This document shows positions 49,138 through 57,160 of a stretch of DNA of 64,000 bases, in pieces. The notes beneath the pieces were generated by a model. The model had not been told where the DNA came from. It saw nothing but the letters and a program-made list of their open reading frames with translations, and did not search any database. This DNA is from Leptothrix sp. (in: b-proteobacteria) (GTDB lineage: Bacteria > Pseudomonadota > Gammaproteobacteria > Burkholderiales > Burkholderiaceae_C), in NCBI GenBank assembly GCA_013822685.1, contig PNKV01000002.1, positions 124,001 through 188,000 of the forward strand. The letters are read 5' to 3'. The number at the start of each line of letters is the position of its first letter. The stretch's first letter is position 1. Position numbers and translations under genes: made by a program.

Positions 49138-49362
49138 ATGACTTTGCCCCAAACCGATTGCCCCCTTTGCGGCGGCTCCAACGCTTGCGCGGTGGCGGCG
49201 GGCGCAGATGCGGCCTCGTGCTGGTGCCAGCAAGCCACGTTCAGTGCGGCGCTGTTGGCACGGGTGCCTGAGGATCAGCGCGGCCAGGTCTGCATATGCG
49301 CGCGGTGTGCCGCATTGGCAGAGAGCCTTGCATCACAGGGTGGCGATCGACACCTCGGTTGA
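49138..49362 (+). CDS. Cysteine-rich CWC family protein
   Basis: A 74-residue protein with CPLCGGSNACAV, the name-giving CWC in ASCWCQQ, and a final CICARC. The Cys pairs suggest a zinc site. The family is small and uncharacterised. The last 30 bases overlap the end of the convergent MOP-domain gene. Confidence 0.8.
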   Translation: MTLPQTDCPLCGGSNACAVAAGADAASCWCQQATFSAALLARVPEDQRGQVCICARCAALAESLASQGGDRHLG

Positions 49363-49551
49363 TTTGACCAGGGCGATCACATCGGAGCCTTCGACCAGGC
49401 CGAGTTGCCTGACAGACCGGGATGTGATGACTGAAGAGACGATCAGGCCGGAAGGGGTTTCGACTTCGATTTCCGAAACCACCGGGCCTTCGATGATGGC
49501 TCGTACTTTGCCGCGGAACTGATTGCGGACATTGATGGCGGAAATGGTCAT
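49333..49551 (-). CDS. Molybdopterin/TOBE (MOP) domain protein
   Basis: A 72-residue single MOP domain, as in molbindins that bind molybdate: starts MTISAINVRNQFRGKVRAI, with GPVVSEIEVETPSGLIVSSVIT and the end LVEGSDVIALVKSTEVSIA. The start at 49551 is chosen by homology; no clear ribosome site is visible. It may buffer molybdate or regulate. No mod transport genes are in the window. Confidence 0.88.
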   Translation of the reverse strand: MTISAINVRNQFRGKVRAIIEGPVVSEIEVETPSGLIVSSVITSRSVRQLGLVEGSDVIALVKSTEVSIATL

Positions 49552-49691
49552 GGAGCGGCTTCGTTGTTGCTGTGCGATGGGCTGAGGGTATCCACCCAAG
49601 CCAGGTGTTCACAACGAAGCGATTGGCATATGCATGCTTGGGAAGCGTGCAAGGGTGCAGGGCCCGCGTTGGGCCCCGCACCTCAGGTCAA

Positions 49692-50069
49692 TCAAGCCTT
49701 CTTGGCTTTCTTGGCGGCAGCGGCCTTTTTGGCAGGGGCCTTCTTAGCAGCGGCCTTGGGGGCAGGTGCCTTGGCAGCCTTGCGGGCAGCAGCCTTGGGA
49801 TCGACGGCGGCCTTGAAGGTGGCGCCAGGTGTGAACTTGGGCAGCTTGGCGGCGGCGATCTTGATCTTGGCGCCAGTGCTGGGGTTGACGCCGCTGCGGG
49901 CAGCGCGGGCGTGTTGCTTGAAAGAGCCGAATCCAGGGATCGTCAAGGAGTCGCCTTTCTTGACGGTGGAGACAATCACGTCCAGCAAGGTTTCCAGGAC
50001 GCGACCAGCATCGGCCTTGGTCAGGTCATGCTTGGTGGCCAAATGCTGGATCAGTTCGGTTTTGTTCAT
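49692..50069 (-). CDS. HU-like DNA-binding protein with lysine/alanine tail
   Basis: A 125-residue protein. The first 90 residues are an HU fold (MNKTELIQHLATKHDLTKADA, GFGSFKQHARAARSGVNPSTG, LPKFTPGATFKAAV). The last 35 residues are a K/A/P tail with repeated KKAPAKKA-like units, similar in idea to mycobacterial HupB. The tail should raise DNA affinity. It is a second HU in the window besides the canonical one at 39412. Confidence 0.88.
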   Translation of the reverse strand: MNKTELIQHLATKHDLTKADAGRVLETLLDVIVSTVKKGDSLTIPGFGSFKQHARAARSGVNPSTGAKIKIAAAKLPKFTPGATFKAAVDPKAAARKAAKAPAPKAAAKKAPAKKAAAAKKAKKA

Positions 50070-50343
50070 GTGACGCTTTTATCCGTTGCACCCGAAAGCG
50101 GGCAGCGTGATTGTGCCAAAGCTCTAGCTCATTTCCACGTATATCTGATGAAGAGGGCGCCTCATGCGTGCAAACATCGATCAATGCTGGTGATTTGCGT
50201 GTCGCCGATGCTGCAAAGGCAGCATTTCAAGACAGCGCGCTTGCTGCGATCCCAGCAATGTTTGCTTGGACCAGGCCTGACATGGCTCACACCGACAGGT
50301 ATGGTTTGTGCTGAGAACACTGGCACACCACGAGGAGCCAGAC

Positions 50344-51135
50344 ATGTTCAGCTTGACCTTGAACCAGCCCGACTTGGCCCAGCAACACGACGACATCAGG
50401 CACGAGGATGGGCTGCGGCTGATCCGCGCCCTGGGTGTGTCGCAGGGCCACAAGGTGCTGGACATCGGCTGCGGCTCGGGCCGCCTGAGCGAGCATGTGG
50501 CGCACATCGTGGGCGCGGGTGGCGAGGTGGTCGGCATTGATCCTCTACCCTTGCGCGTGGCCATCGCGGCACGGCGCTGCCCATCAGTGTTCAAGGCCAG
50601 TGTTGGATCGGGTGACGACCTGTCTCGCTTCGAGTCGGGCTACTTTGACCTGGCCTGCCTGAACAACGTCTTGCACTGGAGCGGCGATCAAGCCAAGGCC
50701 TTGAATGAAGTCACGCGTGTGCTGAGAAAAAATGGCCGCCTGGGTTTGAGTGTGGCCAACCGTGCTCGTCCTGATCAGCGGGTTCGCCTGTTGATGGAGG
50801 CGCTGTCGCGGGTTGAAGGCGTGGACATGAGCAGGGTGCCGCCTGATGTTCCGCATGCCGTGGCTTGGCGTTCGCTGTCGGCCATGATCAACCAGGCGGG
50901 CTTCTCCAGCCACACCTTGTCTGACGAGGTGCTGGTGGATTACCACGCCACCCTGGATGATGTGCTGGCCTTCAACTTGAACAGCGCGTTTGGCAACTTT
51001 CTGCAAGGCCTGGACGAAGACCAGTACGAGCAGCTAAGGCAAGCCGTGGCCGAAAAACTGGCGCCGCTGACCACCCCCAAAGGCATTCGCCTCGAGCGTT
51101 ACCTGATCTTTGCCGTCGCCAATCGGCACCGTTGA
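50344..51135 (+). CDS. Class I SAM-dependent methyltransferase
   Basis: A 263-residue methyltransferase with motif I VLDIGCGSGRLSEHV near residues 37-51, motif II GGEVVGIDPLPL and a post-motif GYFDLACLNNVLHW. The ATG follows GAGGAG. It is similar in type to BioC/UbiE or arsenite methyltransferases; the substrate is not clear. The 274 bases before it hold no gene I can support, apart from a small ATGCTGC/GCAGCAT hairpin at 50208-50225. Confidence 0.82.
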   Translation: MFSLTLNQPDLAQQHDDIRHEDGLRLIRALGVSQGHKVLDIGCGSGRLSEHVAHIVGAGGEVVGIDPLPLRVAIAARRCPSVFKASVGSGDDLSRFESGYFDLACLNNVLHWSGDQAKALNEVTRVLRKNGRLGLSVANRARPDQRVRLLMEALSRVEGVDMSRVPPDVPHAVAWRSLSAMINQAGFSSHTLSDEVLVDYHATLDDVLAFNLNSAFGNFLQGLDEDQYEQLRQAVAEKLAPLTTPKGIRLERYLIFAVANRHR

Positions 51136-51212
51136 ATCGTGCGCTGAGAAAAGTGCATATCGATCGTTGAAATCGTTTCTTTGCTGGAAGAAGAGGGCTC
51201 TCTAGACTCGCA

Positions 51213-51234
51213 TCAACTTGTCATAACAAGATGA
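51213..51234 (+). promoter_or_regulatory. Candidate GntR-family operator
   Basis: Half-sites TCAACTTGT and ACAAGATGA are separated by four bases and match as an inverted repeat with one mismatch; the core CTTGT-cata-ACAAG is perfect. This has the spacing of HutC-type GntR operators and lies six bases before the regulator's ATG, predicting autoregulation. A TTGCTG/TAGACT promoter with 16-base spacing lies just upstream. Confidence 0.6.
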
Positions 51235-51240
51235 AGCGCG

Positions 51241-51996
51241 ATGAAATCAGCGACGCTGATCACCCTGCCGGCCACGCCGTTGTATGGGCAGATCAAGAAC
51301 ACTTTGAGAGAAAAGATTTTGGATGGCAGCTATGTGGCTGGTGGCCAGATGCCGTCCGAAAGCGAGCTGTGCGCCATGTTCGCGGCCAGCCGCATCACGG
51401 TTCGCCAAGCGTTGGGCGATCTGCAAAAGGAAGGCTTGATTTTCAAGATCCATGGCAAGGGCAGCTTTGTGTCCAAGCCCAAGGCTTTCCAGAACGTCAG
51501 TACCTTGCAGGGCTTCGCCGAATCGATGACGGCCATGGGCCACGAGGTCATCAACCAGTTGAAGAGCTTGCAGTTTGTGCCGGCCAGCGCTGGGGTTGCG
51601 CGCAACCTGAAGGTGCCGCAAGACACGGTGGTGACTGAGATCCGCCGTGTGCGCCTGCTGAACCGCGAGCCGGTGTCGCTGGAGCTGACCTGGGTGAGTG
51701 AAGCCCTCGGACGACGCCTGGCGCAAGCCGATCTGGTGACGCGAGACATCTTCCTGATCTTGGAAAACGACTGCGGCGTGCTCTTGGGCCATGCCGACAT
51801 TTCGATCGACGCCACCATGGCCGACGAAGACATTGCCCAGGCTTTGGCGGTGGAGGAAGGCCTGCCGGTGCTGCGCATCGAGCGCCTGACCCACGACGAA
51901 CAAGGCCGACCCGTCGACTACGAATTTTTGTACTTCAGAGGCGATGCATTCCAGTACCGCCTGCGCGCCGAGCGCCAAACCGCTGCCAAGGATTGA
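51241..51996 (+). CDS. GntR family regulator (HutC type)
   Basis: A 251-residue regulator. The winged helix has SESELCAMFAASRITVRQALGDLQKEGLI at about residues 40-68, and the rest is a UTRA ligand-binding domain. UTRA domains sense small metabolites. It is the first gene of a seven-gene plus-strand series running to 58129, so it probably controls that series and itself through the palindrome at 51213. Confidence 0.9.
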   Translation: MKSATLITLPATPLYGQIKNTLREKILDGSYVAGGQMPSESELCAMFAASRITVRQALGDLQKEGLIFKIHGKGSFVSKPKAFQNVSTLQGFAESMTAMGHEVINQLKSLQFVPASAGVARNLKVPQDTVVTEIRRVRLLNREPVSLELTWVSEALGRRLAQADLVTRDIFLILENDCGVLLGHADISIDATMADEDIAQALAVEEGLPVLRIERLTHDEQGRPVDYEFLYFRGDAFQYRLRAERQTAAKD

Positions 51997-52008
51997 AAGA
52001 GAAAGCCC

Positions 52009-53736
52009 ATGCAAACCCACGAACTTGAATACGACCTGGTGGTTGTTGGTGGCGGCACCGCCGGCCCCATGGCGGCCATCAAGGCCAAGGAAAAGAACAA
52101 GGACCTGCGGGTGCTGTTGATTGACAAGGCCCATGTGAAGCGCAGTGGCGCGATCTCCATGGGCATGGACGGCTTGAACAATGCCATCGTGCCGGGCTTT
52201 GCCACGCCCGAGCAATACACCAAGGAGATCACGGTGGCCAATGACGGCATCGTGAACCAGTCGGCCGTTTACGCCTACGCCAAGCACAGCTTCACCACCA
52301 TCGAGCAACTGGACAAGTGGGGCGTGAAGTTCGAGAAGGACGCCACTGGCGACTACGCCATGAAGAAGGTGCACCACATGGGCACCTACGTGCTTCCCAT
52401 GCCCGAAGGGCACGACGTCAAGAAGGTGCTGTACCGGCAGCTCAAGCGGGCGCGGGTCGAGATCACCAACCGCATCGTGGCCACGCGCTTGCTGACCGCC
52501 GATGATGGCAGCGTGAACGGCGTGATGGGCTTTGACTGCCGCACGGCCGACTTTTATGTGGTCAAGGCGAAGGCCGTGATCCTGGCGTGCGGCGCGGCTG
52601 GCCGCCTGGGCCTGCCATCGTCTGGCTACCTGATGGGCACCTACGAAAACCCCACCAATGCGGGCGATGGTTATGCCATGGCGTACCACGCAGGTGCTGA
52701 GCTGTCTAACTTAGAGTGCTTCCAGGTCAACCCGTTGATCAAGGACTACAACGGCCCGGCCTGCGCCTACGTGACAGGCCCGTTGGGCGGCTACACGGCC
52801 AATGGCAAGGGCGAGCGCTTCATCGAGTGCGACTACTGGAGCGGCCAGATGATGCTGGAGTTCTACCAGGAGCTGCAAGGCGGCAACGGCCCGGTCTTCT
52901 TGAAGTTGGACCACCTGGCCGAGGAAACCATCCAGACCATCGAGACCATTCTGCACAGCAATGAGCGGCCCAGCCGTGGCCGCTTCCACGAAGGCCGTGG
53001 CAACGACTACCGCACGCAGATGATCGAGATGCACATCTCGGAAATCGGGTTTTGCAGCGGGCACAGCGCCTCAGGCGTTTACGTGAACGAGCGTGCCGAG
53101 ACCACGGTGAAGGGCTTGTATGCCGCGGGCGACATGGCGGCCGTGCCGCACAACTACATGCTGGGCGCCTTCACCTATGGCTGGTTCGCCGGGCACAACG
53201 CCGCTGATTACATTGCCTCGAACGATTTCAAGGCACTGGATGCCGGGCAGATCGAGCGCGAGCGCGAGCGCATCTACGCGCCCTTGAAGCGTGACAGCGG
53301 CCTGCCACCCTTGCAGGTGGAGTACAAGCTGCGCCGAATGGTCAACGACTACCTGCAGCCGCCCAAGGTGACGCGCAAGATGGAGATCGGCCTGCAGCGC
53401 TTTGCCGAGATCCAGGAAGACCTGTCGCAGTTGCACGCACGCGATGCCCATGAACTGATGCGTGCCGCCGAGGTGTCGGTGATCCGCGATTGTGCCGAGA
53501 TGGCCGCGCGGGCCTCGCTGTTCCGCACCGAAAGCCGTTGGGGCCTGTACCACATGCGGGTGGACTACCCACAGCGTAACGACACCGACTGGTTCTGCCA
53601 CGCGCATCTGATGAAGGGGGCACATGGCGAGATGACGAGCGCCAAACGCGCCATTGAGCCCTACATCCTGCCGCTGGATGACGAAGAAAAAACCGCCTAC
53701 GAAAAGCTGCGCATCACGCAGCCCCTGGCCGCCTGA
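52009..53736 (+). CDS. FAD-dependent oxidoreductase, APS-reductase alpha/fumarate-reductase-like
   Basis: A 575-residue flavoprotein of the SdhA/FrdA/AprA superfamily. The FAD site begins YDLVVVGGGTAGPMAAIKA, followed by KRSGAISMGMDGLNNA and, later, GLYAAGDMAAVPHNYMLGAF. The paired two-cluster ferredoxin 12 bases downstream resembles AprB, so the two are likely subunits of one enzyme. Gene context with a SsuABC-like transporter suggests redox conversion of an imported, possibly sulfur-containing compound. Classic AprA substrates are not assumed; reaction unknown. Confidence 0.8.
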   Translation: MQTHELEYDLVVVGGGTAGPMAAIKAKEKNKDLRVLLIDKAHVKRSGAISMGMDGLNNAIVPGFATPEQYTKEITVANDGIVNQSAVYAYAKHSFTTIEQLDKWGVKFEKDATGDYAMKKVHHMGTYVLPMPEGHDVKKVLYRQLKRARVEITNRIVATRLLTADDGSVNGVMGFDCRTADFYVVKAKAVILACGAAGRLGLPSSGYLMGTYENPTNAGDGYAMAYHAGAELSNLECFQVNPLIKDYNGPACAYVTGPLGGYTANGKGERFIECDYWSGQMMLEFYQELQGGNGPVFLKLDHLAEETIQTIETILHSNERPSRGRFHEGRGNDYRTQMIEMHISEIGFCSGHSASGVYVNERAETTVKGLYAAGDMAAVPHNYMLGAFTYGWFAGHNAADYIASNDFKALDAGQIERERERIYAPLKRDSGLPPLQVEYKLRRMVNDYLQPPKVTRKMEIGLQRFAEIQEDLSQLHARDAHELMRAAEVSVIRDCAEMAARASLFRTESRWGLYHMRVDYPQRNDTDWFCHAHLMKGAHGEMTSAKRAIEPYILPLDDEEKTAYEKLRITQPLAA

Positions 53737-53748
53737 AAGGACAAGACC

Positions 53749-53994
53749 ATGGCTTTCACCCCAAGACAAATCGCCGAGATGAGCGATGCCGCCGTGACCG
53801 TCGATGAGGAGCTGTGCATTGCCCACAAAGGCTGCACCGTTTGCGTCGATGTGTGCCCGATGGACATCCTGGCCATCGACCCGGCTACCAACAAGGCCTA
53901 CATGAAGCACGACGAGTGCTGGTACTGCATGCCTTGCGAGAAGGACTGCCCCACGGGCGCCATCAAGGTGGCCATCCCTTATCTGTTGCGTTGA
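53749..53994 (+). CDS. Two-cluster 4Fe-4S ferredoxin, AprB-like
   Basis: An 81-residue protein with two cluster motifs. The first is C-x5-C-x2-C-x3-CP (CIAHKGCTVCVDVCP). The second is C-x2-C-x2-C-x3-CP (CWYCMPCEKDCPTGAI), where CWxCxxCxxxCP is close to the second motif of AprB. It should carry electrons for the flavoprotein encoded immediately upstream. Confidence 0.85.
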   Translation: MAFTPRQIAEMSDAAVTVDEELCIAHKGCTVCVDVCPMDILAIDPATNKAYMKHDECWYCMPCEKDCPTGAIKVAIPYLLR

Positions 53995-54021
53995 ATTAGT
54001 GTTTAAAAGGATTTTGACGTC

Positions 54022-55431
54022 ATGACTTTCTTCCGCAAACCTCTGCTGGCATTGGTGGCCCTGGCCGCTGCCGCTTCGGTCCATGCCGAGACCATCCGCA
54101 TCGCCCTTGGCACACAGGACACCACCATCAACTGCGCCACGGGTGGCCTGCTGATCCGCGAGCTGAAGCTGCTGGACAAGTACCTGCCCAAGGACGGCAA
54201 GTACAAGGGCGCCACCTACGACATCCAGTGGAAGAACTTCACCTCGGGCGCGCCGCTGACCAATGAGATGGTGGCCGACAAGCTGGACATCGGCGCCATG
54301 GCCGACTTCCCGGGCTCGGCCAACGGCGCGGCTTTCCAGAAGGCCGGCAAGAAGAGCCTGTTCATCACCGTGCTGTCGGGCAGCACACTGGGCAGTGGCA
54401 ATGGCATCGTGGTGCCTAACGGATCAAGCATCAAGTCGATCTCGGAGTTGCGTGGCAAGACCATCTCGGTGCCATTCGCCTCCACCGCCCACGGCATGCT
54501 CTTGCGCGCCTTGAAGTCACAGGGCATTGACCCCGAGAAGGACGTGAACATCATCACGCAGGCGCCCGAGGTGGCCGGCCCAGCCTTGCAGGCCAACAAG
54601 ATCGAAGCGCATGCCGATTTCGTGCCCTTTGCCGAACTGTTCCCGTACCGGGGCATTGCGCGCAAGATCTTTGATGGCGCCCAGGCCAATGCGCCCACTT
54701 ACCATGGCTCATTGGTGAGTGCCGAGTACGCCAAAAAGTATCCCGAGATCGTCACCGCCTACCTGCGCGCGGCCATCGAAGCCGATCGCCTGTTCGCCGC
54801 CGAGCCTGAAAAGTACAGCGAACTGATCGAGAAGGTGACTGGCATTGAGGCGCCGGTGAACTACCTGTTCCATGGCCCGCTGGGCCTGCAGACGCGCGAC
54901 TTCACCTGGAAGCCCGAGTACCGCCAGGCCTTGAAGACGTCGATCGACACCTTGCACTTCCTGAAGCGAACTGATGTGGATTTGGACGTGAACAGCTTCA
55001 TCGATGACCGCTTCATCCGCGACGCCTTCAAGCAATCGGGCTTGAACTACGAGGCACGTTTGAAGAACTACGACAAGCTGGCCTTGAAGGCCAATGATGC
55101 GGTCACCGGCAAGCCCATCACCGACACCCAGCGCGTGGCAGGCCTCTGGGTCAAGGGCGAGCCCAAGGTTCGCCACTACGCCACGATCGAAGGAGCCTTG
55201 GCCGATCTGCGCACCATCGAGCAAGGCGGCAAAGTGGCCCGCGCCGTGTATGTGCACGATTTGATCCACCGCATCAAGCTGTTCGGCAACCTCTCTTGGT
55301 ATGCCATTGATGCCAAGGGCCAGCTCAGCGCTTTCTTGCAAAAAGATGCAGCCGCCGCTTATGCCAAAACCAACAGTGGCAAGTTGCTGGACTTTGCTGC
55401 CGCACGCGCCTTGGCCAAAGCGCCGCGCTGA
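54022..55431 (+). CDS. ABC transporter substrate-binding protein (SsuA/TauA/NMT1 type)
   Basis: A 469-residue periplasmic protein with signal MTFFRKPLLALVALAAAASVHA. The first 320 residues match the NitT/TauT-type binding fold: SGAPLTNEMVADKLDIGAM, GKTISVPFASTAHGML and PTYHGSLVSAEYAKKYPEIV. It is about 130 residues longer than usual. The extra C-terminus (VYVHDLIHRIKLFGNLSWYA and SAFLQKDAAAAYAKTNSGKL) resembles a NosL-type domain, which is a low-certainty call. Ligand not known. Confidence 0.85.
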   Translation: MTFFRKPLLALVALAAAASVHAETIRIALGTQDTTINCATGGLLIRELKLLDKYLPKDGKYKGATYDIQWKNFTSGAPLTNEMVADKLDIGAMADFPGSANGAAFQKAGKKSLFITVLSGSTLGSGNGIVVPNGSSIKSISELRGKTISVPFASTAHGMLLRALKSQGIDPEKDVNIITQAPEVAGPALQANKIEAHADFVPFAELFPYRGIARKIFDGAQANAPTYHGSLVSAEYAKKYPEIVTAYLRAAIEADRLFAAEPEKYSELIEKVTGIEAPVNYLFHGPLGLQTRDFTWKPEYRQALKTSIDTLHFLKRTDVDLDVNSFIDDRFIRDAFKQSGLNYEARLKNYDKLALKANDAVTGKPITDTQRVAGLWVKGEPKVRHYATIEGALADLRTIEQGGKVARAVYVHDLIHRIKLFGNLSWYAIDAKGQLSAFLQKDAAAAYAKTNSGKLLDFAAARALAKAPR

Positions 55432-55453
55432 CCTGACTTGATCGGAGGCAAGC

Positions 55454-56323
55454 ATGCACTCATCCGTCGTGGAGTTGAGCGGTCCTGGCGGTGTCATTGA
55501 CACCGAAGCCAGGGCGACCGCACTGAACGCCCAGCCGTGGTGGCCGCGTTGGCGCAACCTGCTGGTGCAGGCGGCCTCGCTGTTGCTGAGCATCTTGGTA
55601 TGGCATGTGGCCGCCAGCCAGCGTTGGCACCTGGGCTTTCTGACTTTCGAGAACGTGCCGCCACCGTTGGAGGTGCTGAGGGCGGCCTGGGACTTCGCCC
55701 AATCGCCCAAGATCTGGTCGCACCTGGGTTACAGCCTGTGGCGTGTGTTTGTGGGCTTTGTGGCCGCAGGGGCCTTGGGCGTGGGACTGGGCTTGGCCAT
55801 TGGTCGCTTTGCATGGGCTCGGCAACTCATGCTGCCACCGCTGGAAGTGCTGCGCCCCATCCCGGCCGTGGCCTGGATCCCCCTGTCGATCCTGATGTTC
55901 CCTTCGTCTGAGGTGAGCATGATCTACATCACCTTCATTGGCGCCTTGTTCCCGATCCTGCTCAACACCATCCATGGTGTGGAGCATGTGGATGCCAGGC
56001 TGGTGGCTTCAGCGCGCAGCCTGGGCACGGGGCCCTGGCGCTTGTTCACGCAGGTCATCCTGCCCTCGTCCGCGCCGAATATCGTCACCGGCTTGTCCAT
56101 CGGCATGGGCACCTGCTGGTTTTGCCTGGTCACGGCCGAGATGATCTCGGGGCAATACGGCATCGGCTACTACACCTGGGAGTCCTACACCGTGCAGAAC
56201 TACGCCAACATCATCGTGGGCATGCTGTTGATCGGCGTGCTGGGCATGGGCAGCAGCGCCTTGATCCGGCGCACCGGCGCTTGGCTCATGCCCTGGTACC
56301 GGCCCGAAGGAGGCAAGCCATGA
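55454..56323 (+). CDS. ABC transporter permease (SsuC/TauC type)
   Basis: A 289-residue inner-membrane permease with about six membrane segments. The EAA-type cytoplasmic loop is LVASARSLGTGPWRLFTQVILPSSAPNI near residues 180-208. It overlaps the ATPase gene by four bases (ATGA). Confidence 0.92.
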   Translation: MHSSVVELSGPGGVIDTEARATALNAQPWWPRWRNLLVQAASLLLSILVWHVAASQRWHLGFLTFENVPPPLEVLRAAWDFAQSPKIWSHLGYSLWRVFVGFVAAGALGVGLGLAIGRFAWARQLMLPPLEVLRPIPAVAWIPLSILMFPSSEVSMIYITFIGALFPILLNTIHGVEHVDARLVASARSLGTGPWRLFTQVILPSSAPNIVTGLSIGMGTCWFCLVTAEMISGQYGIGYYTWESYTVQNYANIIVGMLLIGVLGMGSSALIRRTGAWLMPWYRPEGGKP

Positions 56324-57156
56324 GCCAGTTGGACATTGACCACGTCTCGCTGTACCTGGGGCAGGGCAGCCAACGCTTCCTGGCCTTGCAAGACATCTCG
56401 CTGTCGGTGGCCGCGGGTGAGTTCGTTTGCCTGCTGGGCCCATCGGGTTGCGGCAAGTCCACCTTACTGGGGGCGTTGGCGGGTCACTTGCGTGCCACCC
56501 AAGGCAGCTTGAGCCTGGCCGGCCAAACCATCCAGGGGCCAAGCCCGGAGCGGGGCCTCGTGTTTCAGCACCACACCTTGTTCCCTTGGCTGAACGTGAT
56601 TGACAACGTGGCCTATGGCCTGAAGATGCGCGGCATCGCCAAGCCCGAGCGTCATCAGCGAGCCCGCGAACTGCTGGAGCAAGTGGGGTTGGCGGGCTTT
56701 GAAGAGCGCTTTCCATCTCAGTTGTCGGGCGGCATGCAGCAGCGCGTCGAGATCGCTCGCGTGCTGATCAACCAACCCCGCGTGCTCTTGATGGACGAGC
56801 CTTTTGGGGCACTGGACGCCTTGACGCGCTTGAAGATGCAGGAGCTGCTGGTTGACCTGTGGACGCGCTTGCGCACCACCGTGGTCTTCGTGACGCACGA
56901 CATCGATGAAGCCTTGTTCCTGGCCGACCGCATCCTGGTGATGAGCCCCCGACCTGGCCGCATCATCGACGAGCTGAGCCTGACCGAGCACCGCCCTCGT
57001 CGGCACGAGGTGCTGACCACGCCCGCGTTCTCGCGCCTCAAGCGGCATTGCCTGGACCTGCTGCGCCACCCCGACACGACCTTGCCCCTGGACCGACTCA
57101 GTCCTCTGGGCATGGCCCCCGAACTTTCTGCCGAGCGACTTCGTTTCGCTGTCTGA
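56320..57156 (+). CDS. ABC transporter ATP-binding protein (SsuB/TauB type)
   Basis: A 278-residue ATPase: Walker A LLGPSGCGKSTLL, signature LSGGMQQRVEIA, Walker B RVLLMDEPFGALD and the switch His in VVFVTHDIDEALFLADR. ATG 56320 follows AAGGAGG; ORF extension upstream lies in the permease. Works with the permease and binding protein as one importer. Confidence 0.94.
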   Translation: MSQLDIDHVSLYLGQGSQRFLALQDISLSVAAGEFVCLLGPSGCGKSTLLGALAGHLRATQGSLSLAGQTIQGPSPERGLVFQHHTLFPWLNVIDNVAYGLKMRGIAKPERHQRARELLEQVGLAGFEERFPSQLSGGMQQRVEIARVLINQPRVLLMDEPFGALDALTRLKMQELLVDLWTRLRTTVVFVTHDIDEALFLADRILVMSPRPGRIIDELSLTEHRPRRHEVLTTPAFSRLKRHCLDLLRHPDTTLPLDRLSPLGMAPELSAERLRFAV

Positions 57157-57160
57157 CGCC

